Positions 33,284-56,229 of a DNA stretch of 64,000 nt are shown here, one piece after another (position 1 is the stretch's first letter; every line of letters begins with the position of its first letter). The notes under the pieces were generated by a model. The model did not search any database. It worked only from the letters and a program-made list of their open reading frames with translations, and was not told the origin of the DNA. Source of the stretch: Podarcis raffonei (taxonomy: Eukaryota; Chordata; Lepidosauria; Squamata; Lacertidae). Position numbers and translations under genes: made by a program. The stretch covers positions 6,188,501 through 6,252,500 of the forward strand of contig NC_070603.1 in the NCBI RefSeq assembly GCF_027172205.1, read 5' to 3'.

Positions 33284-33596
33284 ATGTGGCTCTACCTGGC
33301 TGCCCTGCTGGGGCTTTACTTCCTTTGCCGATGGTACCAGGAGAGACAGACGGTGGAGAACCTAACGGAGAAATATGTCTTCATCACGGGCTGTTCCTCT
33401 GGCTTTGGGAACCACCTTGGCAGGCATCTGGATGCCCGGGGTCTGCGGGTGTTGGCAACCTGTACCACACAGAAGGGGGCAGAGCAGCTGAAGAAGGTCA
33501 CCTCAGAGCGCTTGAAAACCACCGTTCTGGATGTCACCAGTACAGAGAGCGTTGCGGCAGCGACGGAGTGGGTGAAAGATCAAGTGGGGAAGAAAG
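33284..33596 (+). pseudogene. Intact RDH16-like exon 1 without downstream exons (gene B remnant)
   Basis: A full 313-nt first exon with GT donor (33597) encoding [39 protein letters not shown] and [20 protein letters not shown]. It is closest to gene C exon 1. A TATA-like CTAAATAG is at 33169-33176. Intron 1 sequence follows to about 34690, but no exon 2, 3 or 4 follows on this strand before the window's right end except 63515. Instead L1 and gypsy sequence is joined to the 3-prime flank of an RDH16-like gene at 37318. A gene whose middle and end have been lost. Confidence 0.85.
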
Positions 33597-33712
33597 GTAG
33601 CTTTTTGTTGTGTTGTTTCCATGCTCTGGATCAGGCCAGGGATTATCTGTATCATCATCTGCTTATCTTTACTCCACTTTCCCACAAAATGTGACCTGAG
33701 TGACTCCCAATA

Positions 33713-33954
33713 CAGTGGTACCTCGTGTTAAGTACCTAATTCGTTCCAGAGGTCTGTTCTTAACCTGAAACTGTTCTTAACCTGAAGCACCACTTTAGCT
33801 AATGGGGCCTCCTGCTGCCGCTGCACTGCCGGAGCACAATTTCTGTTCTCATCCTGAAGCAAAGTTCTTTACACGAGGTACTATTTCTGGGTAAGTGGAG
33901 TCTGTTACCTGAAGCATATATAAGCTGAAGCATATGTAACCCGAGGTACCACTG
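33713..33954. mobile_element. pogo/Tigger-like MITE in intron 1 remnant
   Basis: CAGTGGTACCTCGTGTTAAG ... CCGAGGTACCACTG with TA on both sides. Twin in the inverted copy at 53890-54115. Gene A lacks it at the matching place in intron 1 (about 13800), so it inserted after that split. Confidence 0.88.
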
Positions 33955-34689
33955 TATATAAAAAATAAAAAGTATGACCATTTAAAAAAGTATTAGAAAC
34001 AACTAAAATCAATAAGGCAATGAATGGGGAAGGAATTCCATGGGGTCTCCTTAATTCAGCCTCTGTCAAGAGCTGCTAGGATTGCCAAATAACCTGAAAG
34101 ATTATTGCTTTATGCCTTTGACAGCAGCTTGTTCTGTGAAGTCACACAGTGAAACTTCATTATGTATGAAGATAAATGTTCCTGTCTGATAATGTCCACA
34201 GATACAAGAGACCATAATCAATGCTGCAAGATTTTAATTTTAATTTTAAAAAAATTAATTAAAAATGATCAACCTGATTCTAAAAGCACAGATGCAAGAT
34301 ATCATAATCAGTGTTGCAAGATTTTAATTTTAACTGACAAGCAGCTGCAGGACCTCAAACTGATCAGCCAGCATTTGCAGTGTAGGAGAAGCCTCTGGAG
34401 TCATTTGGCTGATCTACATTGAATTTTTCCTCCTCATGGCAGCTGGGAAAGGAGGCAATTTAGATGGGGGGAAATACTTGGGAGAAGAAGGGAGCAGAGC
34501 AGTTATATTGCAATATCTTTTAAGATGCTTCCCATTTAAATGTGTTTGGGGAGCCCAGAGCAGAGAATATGGAAGGTATAACCTTCTGGATCAGACCAAT
34601 GTCTCTTCTCAGCCACCATTCAGTTACCAGCAGATGACTTCTCGAAAGCAGCAATCAAGCGCACTCTCCCTTCCTGTGCTTTCCAGCCA

Positions 34690-35639
34690 TCGGTATTTGG
34701 AAGCATTTCTGCTTCCAGCTGTAGAGGCCTGGACCTCTTCTGAAGGCCGGCGGGGGGCAAAAGTCTTCTCCGCTGTCCCGGGGCGATCTGAAAATGCTGG
34801 CGGCCGGCAGCGAAGGCTGCGCTGCCGCCCGCCAGCATTTAAAAAGCCCCCGGACAGCTTCGGGTTGCTGAAATTACACTCTGAGAGGTGAAGAAGAAGT
34901 TTTCGGCAGAGAGGGGTGAAGAGAAAGGAGACGGAAGTTTAAATCAATCAAACAAAAGCCTGGAAGTTCACAAAGCGGTGAGACCGTCTGTTCCAAGTAA
35001 AGCCTGCCTGCACTTTTCCCGGAGCCCGAATAGGGGAGGGATGGGGGACTGGATAAAGATTCAAATTGAGAGCCCTTCCCTCGAACAATTGATCGTGAAG
35101 AGGGCTGAGCTGAGATGATCTACTTGAGCCCTCAACAGGGGTAAATCTTTATCGGAATTTGACTCTTATTATAGCTCTTCAATGAACTGCGGAGAAATCC
35201 CTGGAGTTAAATACTCAGCTGTATAGCTAAATCATTGACTGTGGTAGGAAGTCCCCTTCTTCTCTCCTGTATTATTTACATTATTTAGCTCATATCTACT
35301 GCAGCTATGGGCAAGAGGAAACGCCTCAGAGAAGCAGAGGAATTACTGCTTCTCCCTAGCCCTAAGCTACAAGCGAAAGAAAGAACAGACCAGTCAAATT
35401 TTCAAGCAGCAGTTACTACATACAATAGATTTCTTCCACTAAGTGACTTGGATGTAGCTAATAACATTCCCAAGTCCCAAAATACCACCTTACACACTTG
35501 TAATCTAATGAGCACTCCCATCAAGGGCGGGCCCGATGTGGATGGGAAAAAGATCCGGGATAAAGAAAACCAGCTGGGAAATGAGTCCTCCCATTTACAA
35601 CTAGTCATTAGGACACTGGACTGTATATTTAAAAAAACA
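34690..35639 (+). mobile_element. Probable L1 5-prime UTR and start of ORF1
   Basis: GC-rich leader (GCCGCCCGCCAGCATTTAAA) followed by a frame from 35307 beginning MGKRKRLREAEELLLLPSPK, the style of lizard L1 ORF1 starts. It ends where gypsy sequence begins. L1 assignment is by layout, not by a catalytic motif. Confidence 0.5.
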
Positions 35640-37245
35640 ATTTACTTCCCGGTTCTGGAGGAAGCTCATGAGCTTGCTGCAGGTCGAGGTGGGCTTCTCG
35701 ACGGCGAGACACCCGGAAACCAACGGGCAAGCAGAAAGAGCAGTATACTCCAGCAGTACCTACGCTGCTACGTCAGCGAGAGACAGAATGATTGGGTAGA
35801 GAAACTAGCACTGGCAGAATTTGCGTACAATAACGCTGAACATGTGTCCATGGGAATGAGCCCGTTCATGGCCAATTATGGGTGTCACCCCAGGGCCTTC
35901 CCGGGGAGGGGGGAGGAAGCATGGAGTGTACTTGCGGCAGAGCAGTTTGTGGAAGAAATGGAGGCCTTGCACCAGCAACTCAAGATGAACTTGGAGCGGG
36001 CCAAGGAGGTTTACAAGAGGCAGGCAGACAAGCACCGTCGGGAGGGGGAGGCCATACGGGTGGGAGACCGAGTGTGGTTGTCCACCCAAGGGTTACCCTT
36101 TAAGGGAGGGTGCAAGAAGTTGCAGCCGAGGCAGCTGGGACCTTTTGAAGTAACACAGCAGGTGAACCCCGTGGCATTCAAGCTCAAGTTGCCTGACAGC
36201 ATGAAGATACACCCGGTGTTCCATAGGTCCCTACTCACACCGTACAGGGAGGGGCGGGAATTTCCGGGGCGGGAGGGGGGAGTCACCACCCACCCGCAGG
36301 TAGAGGAGAGGGAACACCACAACCAAGCCACGGAAATACTCAATTCAAGGTGGCGAGGGAGCCAGGTGGAGTATTTGGTAGCTTGGGAGGGAGAACCCAG
36401 GTCAGAAAACACGTGGGTTCCCGCGGAACCAATCAACGACGGGTATCTTGTGGAGGAGTTCCACAGCCTGTTCCCAGATAAACCAAAACCACTAGCGAGA
36501 TTCTGGGAGGAATTTGGAACCACAGACAACGAAGAGGACTTTGTGGGTTTTCCTCCCTCCGAAGAGGAGGGAGGGGAGGCGTCAGAGGGGGAAGAATCAG
36601 ACTGGGAGGCCCACCACGCGGGAAGAAATCGGAGCAGGTGGGAAGAGGGCTTTGAATCCTCAGAGGATGGAGACAGCTCCTTCCGGGGGTTCCCCGCATC
36701 GCTGGCCAAGGAAGGGGACGAAGTTGGATCAGAAGGTCGGGCCTGGGGTGGAGGGGGTCCTGGGGGGGAGGTGGATGTCAGGGAACTGCCATCGGAGCTA
36801 GAGGAGGAGGCAAGGCTCCCGAGCGATGCTGGAGAGGGGCCCAGCAGGGGAAGAGGCAGCCCATCTGCTGGGGAAGGCAATCAGCGTAACACCAGGGGTG
36901 AAGGGGGGCTGATGGGGGAATCGGCGAAGGGGCTCCAGGACTCCTCGCCGGAGACCAGCGGGGAGAGCACGGATCCTCCGCTGCCCACACCCACCCTGCG
37001 CAGAAGACTTTCGCACAGGGAGAGTAGGAGGAGACTTGGCATCAAAGAACTTCTGTGTTGGAAGAAGTTCAAGAAACGCCCACTGACGGATTCTGCTAGT
37101 GTCTGAGCAGCCACGAAGCTAATGGCTGTCCAGACAAGAAAGGTTTAACCAGGCAACCAAGCCCAGAGTGGCAGTAACTTACGCACGAGCAACCCCTATA
37201 ACCATTACAGCCGCTAAGCCGCTAAGCTGTTAGTAGCCGTGCTTC
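35640..37245 (+). mobile_element. Ty3/gypsy chromovirus fossil: integrase C-terminus, chromodomain, acidic tail
   Basis: Encodes the end of a gypsy integrase (LALAEFAYNNAEHVSMGMSP, FMANYGCHPR), the GPY/F region (LGPFEVTQQVNPVAFKLKLP, IHPVFHRSLLTPY), a chromodomain (EILNSRWRGSQVEYLVAWEG, ENTWVPAEPI) and a long acidic, Ser/Glu-rich tail to 37106. Gag, protease, reverse transcriptase and both LTRs are not seen, so it is a partial copy. The coding stretch that remains is open and is in frame with the L1-like sequence before it. Age cannot be judged without LTRs; codons look well kept. Confidence 0.83.
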
Positions 37246-37317
37246 GCAAGACGAAAAATCCGCAAGACGAAGAAACTCGCAGAACGAATTAATTTCGTCT
37301 TGCGAGGCACCACTGTA
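37246..37317. mobile_element. MITE fragment
   Basis: CTTCGCAAGACGAAAAATCC and AATTTCGTCTTGCGAGGCAC form inverted arms, ending CACCACTGTA. Resembles the pogo-type ends. It lies exactly at the junction with the duplicated gene flank. Confidence 0.5.
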
Positions 37318-38461
37318 CAATGTATTTTATTGCATTACAATGGGAATTGAAGAGTAGAAGTCTATTAAAATATTTATCTGTTGCAATGTAATGTCCTAAG
37401 TAAGCATTTCTCTCATACCACACAGATGCACCACTGAAAAACTTGTTTGATGTGGCATTTGGCCTATAGTTCCAGTAAAATTAAAGCTTTGGTGGATCCC
37501 CAAAGTACACAGAGTTAAAGGCAGGATCATGATATTATCTCAGGGTTAACCTCAGTGTCCCAATGACTTTCTCATGAATGAGTTTGGCTGCAAGGCAGTG
37601 GAGGTTGAGAACCAGAGTTTTCCTTCTCCAGCACTGGCTACCTTCCCTTTTGGAAATGCGTGGGGCCCTGTCTCAGTTCTGGCAGCAACAACCAGGGTCG
37701 CCCAGAGTCCTCTGTGTTTGGGGGAAGAAAGTCACCGGGGAAATAATATGTCTTTGTTTAGCTCCATGAGTAAGGAAAAGGGGGTGGATTCTGAGCACCA
37801 TGTGGGTGGGGTGGGCCCAGGGATTCTGAAGGAAATGCCCCCTGATCTAGCCAGGTAGGAAGATTTTGAGTTGGAATATGGGGCAGGAGATGTCCAGGGA
37901 AGAGATTCCCCATGTGCCAGAGAGGAAGCAGCTGGAGAAATTGTCTAGGGGTGTGACTGGAGGCCCTGACCCACAACCTAGAAGGAAGGGGAGCAGAATA
38001 CTGGACCCAACATGGACTGAGAACTGTGTTCGATGTACTCAAGGATAAGAATTCTGGGAAAACCTAGGCAGGCTACCTCAAAGCAGGAGGAGAGAAGTGA
38101 AAGCTAAGAGAATACGGAAGGTGTGGGTTGGTTGGTTGGTTGGTTGGTTGGTCATTCATCATAATCTCCAATCCCCTACACTCATCCTTCTGAATTTTTG
38201 CAAGTTACCTTGCTATGAACACCTTTATGATGTATGAGCAGACCCCAGTTAAGAAACTTGGGGTGCAGCAAGATTAGCATCTGTCATCTTCACAGAAAAG
38301 ATCTGGGGCATTCTAGGTACATGGGATGTGGTGGAGGCTGGTCCACTAGGTCTACTGGAAGCATGACCTACCAAGTCTTTCCCCATCCACCATACAAATG
38401 ATTGGACATCTTTGTTCTAGTCCTGCATATGTCAGAATAGAGGGAAAGGGTCGAACAAATT
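37318..38461. repeat. Direct duplicate of 18590-20426 without its LTR and SINE
   Basis: Gene-flank sequence matching the region downstream of gene A. It preserves the empty sites for the solo LTR (about 37833) and the CORE-SINE (about 38045). Continues to about 38820 as single-copy sequence, part of which recurs at 11271-11534. Confidence 0.9.
38125..38152. repeat. (GGTT)n microsatellite
   Basis: Counterpart of 20099-20123. Confidence 0.85.
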
Positions 38462-38666
38462 CAAGCCACTTTTCTTTGCAAGATCCTTGGTGCCCCTAAA
38501 TGCATAAGTTATCTAACCTTAGGTGCCGAAACCGGTCAACATCTGATGGAAACCAACACATGGCTCATTATAACCAAGGCCTGGCTGAAAGTACATTACA
38601 GAACAACATCAAATTCCTTTTCAACCTCTATGCTTGAAGACCATAATCCATCTAGATGGTATAGAG

Positions 38667-38802
38667 CAGACATGGGCAAACGCGGCCCTCCAGATGTTTT
38701 GGGACTACAACTCCCATCATCCCTAGCTAACAGGACCAGTGGTCAGGGGTGATGGGAATTGTAGTCCCAAAACATCTGGAGGGCCGAGTTTGCCCATGCC
38801 TG
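38667..38802. mobile_element. Palindromic hAT MITE with perfect 8-bp TSD
   Basis: 136 bp, CAGACATGGGCAAACGCGGC ... CCGAGTTTGCCCATGCCTG, flanked by GTATAGAG at 38659-38666 and 38803-38810. Target length of 8 bp identifies hAT. Confidence 0.93.
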
Positions 38803-39039
38803 GTATAGAGCAATTCAGGACAAAATACGTACTTTGGGTATTTCTCTGTAGAGCCTCAAAGTATGTGATGAAAGCTACATATTCCAGACAATCAAGCAGT
38901 GGCTTTATGACCATGAAAAACAGCATTTGTCTCCTCACACTCCGCGACCCTGTTATTCAGAGGCCCTTAGGCATAACTACTTCTTATGAATTTTGTGCCA
39001 ATTACCTAAATGTCCTACTACTTCCTTCCCAATGAAGAG

Positions 39040-39530
39040 CTTTTTTCTTTATTTTTAAAATAATATTTATTAAAAATTTTCAATCAAAGCAAATTATATA
39101 TTCCAAATTATACAAATTACCCAATAATCAAACAAATCTCAATGTTATGCCTAATTATAAATTATTATTATTTTTTAGCTGACTTCCCAAGCTTCGAGAT
39201 CGGAGGGAATCCTAATTATCTCATAGTTCTACTGCATTTCAAAATATTACAATAATTCCCTTAAAACATTCTGCTGTGAATCCTTCATTATTTTCAACAG
39301 CCTCTGCATTCATTCTGCAAGTGAGTTTAAGTTCAAATAAAATGTTTCTGTGTGGATTTTATGTCTTTACTCTTCTTCTTTATAGTCCAAATCTGTAGTC
39401 CAAGATTCCCCTCTGTAAATTCACATCCTCTCTTCGCAAACTGGTGCTTCTGCCGAATCAGTCCAGGAGCCTTCCACTGCAGGTAGCTGCCAAATCGACA
39501 CACAGTCTAGATAAAATCAAATCATGGCAT
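39040..39530 (-). mobile_element. Possible non-autonomous L1-type 3-prime end
   Basis: TTTTTCTTTATTTTTAAAAT followed by AATATTTATTAAAAATTTTC is the antisense of an L1-like 3-prime end, and the following AT-rich sequence resembles other such UTRs here. No coding frame and no target-site duplication found. Confidence 0.35.
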
Positions 39531-40436
39531 CTGCCCAGTCTTGTTCCTTAACCAGCTGCTTAAGAAATGGAGACTTATCGCTCCCGGAGACGGCTTCGGA
39601 GAGTGCCAGAATCGTGCAGGGTCTTTCCATCCAGCGTCCCCCAGCCCCTTATTCCCTCCAGATTTGGGGCCAGGTGGGAGCTTGAATAAAGAAGAGGCAT
39701 CCCCAAGTCTGAAAATGCCATGTAATCAATAACTTTTTTGGATCTGATGATTCCTTTACACTGACATGAATGTAAATTATGTAAGCTAAGTAACTTGTAC
39801 TAAAGAGCAGAAAGCGAGGCAATTCGTGTGTCTGGTGGAAACCAAACTGCAGTAGAATGGAAGCAGCTTTCTTCCTCCCACTTAAAGAAATAAAAGACAG
39901 AGAGAAACCAAAACTGACAGGTCTGTTCACTCCTAGCTTTTAGTGTGCCACTTTGCTTTCCTTCTGAAAAGCTTCTTGCCTTACTAACTGGATATTGGGT
40001 AGAAATTCAACAGGCACAACTCTGCCCCAGTCTGGAGGTGCATGGAGAAAAGGGCTGCCCCCAGTAATGTTCCGTCTGTTGCGTAAAAAACACATGGCTT
40101 CTCAAGCTGCAATTCACGCAAGAGGCGGTGTGGGAACCTCAGGTGTAACCCTCAACTTCTCGTTTGTTTGTTTGTTTGTTTGTTTTATTCTGTGGCAGCC
40201 AGTCCTGACCTCACTGTAGAGACTGTGGTGAGGGGGGAAATTGGAAGTTTCTGCTTCTTCCATTCATCCCATTCCTCACACATAACATTTGATCTTAATC
40301 TAATTAGTTCTTTGTTTTTAAAAAGCTTTCAGAATTTTCTAACATACATTCAGGATATATTCATAATAGATCATATACTGTACTACATTTGCAAACAAAT
40401 TCCTTTTCCAATCATTAATAAAAGCTCATTGCTGTA
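39530..40436. other. Unassigned intergenic sequence
   Basis: No gene seen. Includes a (TTTG)n run at 40165-40183. Confidence 0.4.
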
Positions 40437-40647
40437 CAGTGGTACCTCGGGTTAAGAACTTAACGTTCTTAACCTGAAACTGTTCTTAACCTGAAGCACC
40501 ACTTTAGCTAATGGGGCCTCCTGCTGCCGCTGCACCGCCGCCACGTGAATTCTGTTCTCATCCTGAAGCAAAGTTCTTAACCCGAGGTACTATTTCTGGG
40601 TTAACAGAGTCTGTAACCTGAAGCGTATGTAACCTGAGGTACCACTG
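40437..40647. mobile_element. pogo/Tigger-like MITE
   Basis: CAGTGGTACCTCGGGTTAAG ... CTGAGGTACCACTG, preceded by TA; same family as 11627, 33713 and 53890. Confidence 0.85.
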
Positions 40648-40799
40648 TTGCCTGACTCCTTTGGACCCTATGTCATGAGGTAGTTTGGCAAAGGAAAAGA
40701 AAAGAAAAGAAAAAAGAATAGCATAGGCCATTTTATTTTCCTATTCTGTGATAGTAGTCACATTTTCTAATAAGGGACCACAATGGCCATCTAGTCCAA

Positions 40800-41370
40800 G
40801 CCCCTGCAAAATAAGTCATGCCAGAGCAATCTGATGTCTTTTTTGGATGGAATTACAAACTTGGTGGATCAGGGGAATTCTGTGGACATAGTGCACCTTG
40901 ATTTCAGTAAGGCTTTTGACAAAGTCCCCCATGACAGTCTCATGAGGAAGCTGGTAAAATGTGGGTTAAATGAGGTAACTGTTAGGTGGATTGACTGACC
41001 GAACCCAAAGATACTCATTAATGCAGGCATAGGCAAACTTGGCTCTCCAGATGTTTTGGGACTACAACGCCCATCATCCCTAGCTAACAGGACAAGTGGT
41101 CAGGGGTGATGGGAGTTGTAGTCCCCAAACATCTGGAGGGCTGAGTTTGCCTATGCCTGCATTAATGGTTCCTCATCACCGTGGGAAAAAGTGACCAGTG
41201 GGGTGCCACAGGGTTCTGTCCTGGGCCCGTTGTTGTTCAACGTCTTTATAAATGACTTGGATGAAGGAATTGAGGGGATGCTCATCACATTGGCAGAAGA
41301 CACCAAACTGGGAGGGGTCGCTAATGCCGCGGGAGACAGAATACGAATTCAAAATGACCTTACGATGGAG
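40800..41370 (+). mobile_element. CR1 reverse transcriptase fragment split by a hAT MITE
   Basis: Encodes [16 protein letters not shown] before the MITE, then [20 protein letters not shown] and NDLDEGIEGM after it. In the second part the catalytic FADD region reads [11 protein letters not shown], so the motif is decayed. Confidence 0.85.
41024..41159. mobile_element. Palindromic hAT MITE with perfect 8-bp TSD, nested in CR1
   Basis: 136 bp with CAGGCATAGGCAAACTTGGC and GAGTTTGCCTATGCCTG ends. CATTAATG flanks it at 41016-41023 and 41160-41167. Confidence 0.95.
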
Positions 41371-41392
41371 CATGAACACCCCAATAGATCTT

Positions 41393-42527
41393 ATCTGAAT
41401 AATTTTTATTAACAGACCAATTAAATAAAATCACATAAATTCCAAATTACAAAGCCGAATTTTAAATTTTTTGTTGGGGGTACCCATATTTCAAGTTCCG
41501 AAAGGGATCCAATCCTCTTGTTGCTGCTGCTTTAATGTCCACAAATAATGCTCACAATTCTATCCAATCCTTTCTTGTTGTTTTCCACATCTCTTCTTGT
41601 TATTTTAATATATTTTTCCTTTCTTTTTGTCTTTGTGACCTCTGATAGTCTCCACAAGTGGGTTGAAACAAATTTGTAATCCTGTGTGGGTTTTTCCGTT
41701 CGTCCAAGGGTCATATTCCGACGGCTACCGTATTTCATCGCTTCCATAAAGAAAAACACTCTTACCGTCTACTCATTAAATTTTTCACAGGTCTGTCACT
41801 CCGTTTCTCATTCCTGAGGAGGTTCTGCCAGGAATCCAATATGAAAACAAAGCTTCCTCCTCCCAATCATAAATCTTTCGACAGAACCTGCCAAGATGGC
41901 AACTCCCTTTTTATTACTGCGCCATTCCAAGAGCCCTTGCTCTTTTCTCGATCTCCATAAGTCAAACTTTTGATTAGTATTTCATCTCCACACAGTTTTT
42001 AATCATACTGCTTAGGTCAGTTATGTGACGGTTCTTTCTTGGTTGGGGAGGAGTTATTGGTTAATCACATAGAAGAAAAGAAAAAAAAGCCCCCCCCCAT
42101 CCAGTCCCGCTCCGGCATACTAAACCTTTGATGTATCTTCTTCATGTTATATTCCGCCAAATCGAACCCGTCGCTCCTTTTGCAGAGGTCACTTCAATTA
42201 GCAGTCTTCACTCCCGTTCTTCACTTGAAATATGTGCATTTGCTTCTTTTCTAATTGTTTATTTCAAATTGCTGCAGCCAGTACGCGATCAGAGACAGCG
42301 TCCGGAAGAGCCAGACCCACACAAGGGTTTTGTGCCTAGTGCCCTCACCCCCTTCTTTCGGAACCGGGGGTGATTCATGGCCACAGCAGGCAAGGCAGTG
42401 TTCCCCATGTCCTTGGGGCAACAACGGAGGCTGCATACTCCCATATCAGCCTCTTAATTACCTCGTGTGAGCCGGAGAGATGGTATTGTCGGCCATCTTC
42501 CAATGGGGGCGCCCCTGGTGGCCCCCC
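41393..42527 (-). mobile_element. 1.1-kb non-coding retroposon with 16-bp TSD (L1-mobilised type)
   Basis: Flanked by the perfect repeat CACCCCAATAGATCTT at 41377-41392 and 42528-42543. On the minus strand it starts GC-rich (GGCGCCCCCATTGGAAGATG) like an L1 5-prime UTR and ends AT-rich (TCTGTTAATAAAAATTATTC). It has no long open frame. The layout suggests a non-autonomous relative of L1, shorter than the HAL1-like element at 28280-30345. Confidence 0.7.
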
Positions 42528-42543
42528 CACCCCAATAGATCTT

Positions 42544-42926
42544 GCTCCCCGATTAGGTTTCTAGGGGAGCTCCAAAGCCCAGCACAGATCAGACATGGAT
42601 CTGTCTTTCTAGCTTCTCCTGCTTTCTAGCTCAGCTACACCCCTGTTCTCTATCTACTGGCCAGGTGAGGAGGGGGGGAGGACACCATCACTTAGTTGTA
42701 GCTTTTGCAGGACGGCTCATTCTTTGGGGATAATGATCATGGTGCTTAAGTATCCAGCCATGGCCATTGTCTTGCAATTGCCTAGACAAAGGGAATGGTT
42801 TGGAAAACTTGTTCTCATGCTTTCTACTCCCACTGATACAGAAGCCCAAGAACCGGAAGGGGCCCAGGGCATCATGCAGTCTGACCCCCTCAAACCTACA
42901 TCAATATTCACTGGATTGATTTCTGT
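42544..42926. other. Unassigned sequence
   Basis: No gene recognised. Confidence 0.35.
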
Positions 42927-43090
42927 TCGGGTTAAGAACTTTGCTTCAGGATGAGAACTGAAATCATGCGGTGGTGGCGCAGGGGCAGCAGGAGGCCCCA
43001 TTAGCTAAAGTGGCGCTTCAGGTTAAGAACAGTTTCAGGTTAAGAACGGACCTCCGGAACGAATTAAGTTCTTAACCAGAGATACCACTG
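42927..43090. mobile_element. Truncated pogo/Tigger-like MITE
   Basis: GTTAAGAACTTTGCTTCAGG ... AGAGATACCACTG, followed by TA. The left end is missing. Confidence 0.75.
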
Positions 43091-43405
43091 TATGTCACTA
43101 TATAGTGGATGTTTTTGATGTCTATAAAAAACACTGGAGCGATCCTACCACAATTGATTTTCTTTAATAAATGTGAATACTCATTCACTATAAATGTGAA
43201 TACTCATTACTATTAGCCCTCTTTGCTTCCATGAAAATAAAATGCCAATTTTCTTGATCTATCTTGGATTGAACATTCCTATGTTTCAAAGTAATATCTA
43301 ATTATGAATGGAGGATCTATAATAGTAAGTTGCCTCTTGGTTCTTTACTTGTTGTATTGTATGTTTTGATTATTCTATAGTCGCTATTTTAAAACAACAA
43401 CAACC

Positions 43406-54544
<11,139 letters not shown>

Positions 54545-54745
54545 GGCTGAAACCAGCAGGCAATAAGCTTGCAAGAGTGGGGCACACAGGGACCTAGCAA
54601 GCCTTGGAGAAACCAAATCCCAACCCCTGCTCCACCATGAAGCTCACTGCTCTATTTAGCCTCCCTCGCAGTGTTATTGAGGGGAAGGAGAAACGAAGCA
54701 ATGAGCTGCTTGCAGCAGAGGCAAGCTAAAACAAGTATAAACAAT
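54545..54745 (-). promoter_or_regulatory. Putative promoter and 5-prime UTR of gene C
   Basis: Same block as before gene A, with TATA-like CTAAATAG at 54658-54651 (minus), about 106 bp before the ATG. The possible acceptor CCTGCAG seen before the ATG of gene A reads CCTGCTG here, so an upstream non-coding exon could not use it. Confidence 0.42.
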
Positions 54746-55973
54746 AGCTCTAGCTAGCTGCTTATTCACTGAACAACCAAATGAAGAGAAACAGTATGAT
54801 CCTATAAATATCTAGACATAAGCAACACTAAGCTCAGATATTGTGTAAGCCCAGCATTAGCATCCAACAGGTCATATGCCTTATTTTGCCATCACTGCAT
54901 CACATATTGCACTTGCTCAAGGTCCAATCCCCAATTTGTTTTGTTTGTTAATTTTATTTTTCGAGTTTTCAGTTTTACAAAAGATCTGAAATGCAGTACA
55001 TCTTCAGAAATAAAAACATAATTTGATTTCCCTCCTCCCCTTCTGTTTCATCTTCTGGTTTCACTTTTATCACTGCATTTCCCCTATAGTTCCTTATAAT
55101 TGTTACTGTCTAGTTTCCAAATAAGTTATTATTTAACTTCTTGTGTTGTGTTCTTCCTGCTAATGTAGTTAAATGTTTGCAAATATTTTTTAAATAATCC
55201 ACGTATTTCCCCCATTCTTTAGTGATTCTTTATTGACCTGATTTTTAAACACATATGACATATTTTGTCATGTGATAGACTGGAGAATACAATGAGAAGT
55301 ACAAGATCAAGAGATGTTTTTCCAATTTAAGCAAATCAATTGTGCACATCAGGAAATATAGCTCCACTTTTTGCTTTCTTTCTTGCCCTCTCTCTTTCTC
55401 CATTTATAAGAAGCCCATAAAAGTGTCTTTTTATATTCATAAGAAAAATGTGTGTGTGTTTGTGTGTAGATGTGTGTACACACCACACACACACACACAC
55501 AGAAGGGCAAACGTACTTGTATTTCTCCTCTTTTTTCTGAATTTAATGAGCAAATATTCCATGCCCAGCCTAACTGGAAGCATCTGTTCCCTCCTACTAC
55601 CACCTAGAGGGCATCAGAGGTAGAAGCAGAGAAGAAATCTGAATTCTGAAACTGGTACATGCTCCCAGCCAATGGGAAAAGGCCTCCAACACTTCCGGAC
55701 TGAAGGTTTAAAAGTCCAAGCATTGGTTGTGTAACACAAAGGACATCCAAGTTCAGGAACAACACCCCATCAACTGCCAGCATTTGAAAGTTCTACAGAG
55801 GGGGTAAGAAACTCATAAAAATAATTGTTCAGTCTTTGATTTTCCATTGCTATGTTTAAAGGCATCTTCTGACATCTGTGCAAGGACCAAGGTTTGTGCT
55901 TGTGCTCCAGCACACTCTTTCAGGGCAGCGATGATGAACCTATGGCTCAATGGCTGTGTTGCTTAATCTTGTA

Positions 55974-56229
55974 CAGACATACCTCGTGTGGAATGCACTT
56001 CGTGTTGAGCACATTCGAGTTGCGCTCCGTGGCAACCCGGAATTAACGGAGCTCATTACATCCGTGTTTTGCCGCTTGCGCATGTGCAGAGGCTCAAAAC
56101 GACATCATGCGCATGCGCAGAAGTGGCGAAAAATGGCGTGTGTGCAGACGTGCCATCACTAGTTATGTTTGATTCTAGATGCAAACGGGGCTCCAGAACG
56201 GATCCCGTTCGTATCCAGAGGTACCACTG
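55974..56229. mobile_element. pogo/Tigger-like MITE, 256 bp
   Basis: Reverse-oriented twin of 32527-32782, same length, between TA dinucleotides. Confidence 0.82.

Larger units (their letters stand above)
30404..34690. repeat. Left arm of a large inverted repeat with 53420-56911
   Basis: Contains four sub-blocks matched in reverse orientation: 30404-30912 with about 55110-55585; 31064-31632 with about 54545-55125; 31843-33143 with about 55600-56911; 33150-34690 with about 53480-54700. Block order differs between the arms, so deletions or tandem rearrangement followed the inversion. Confidence 0.85.

Noticed and set aside
34436-34891. 151-codon plus-strand frame
   Set aside because: Crosses CR1 3-prime UTR and L1-like leader sequence; no domain and no conservation of the frame in the inverted copy.
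36011-36880. 289-codon minus-strand frame rich in Pro and Ser
   Set aside because: Antisense shadow of the gypsy acidic tail on the plus strand, caused by GGA/GAG-rich codons.
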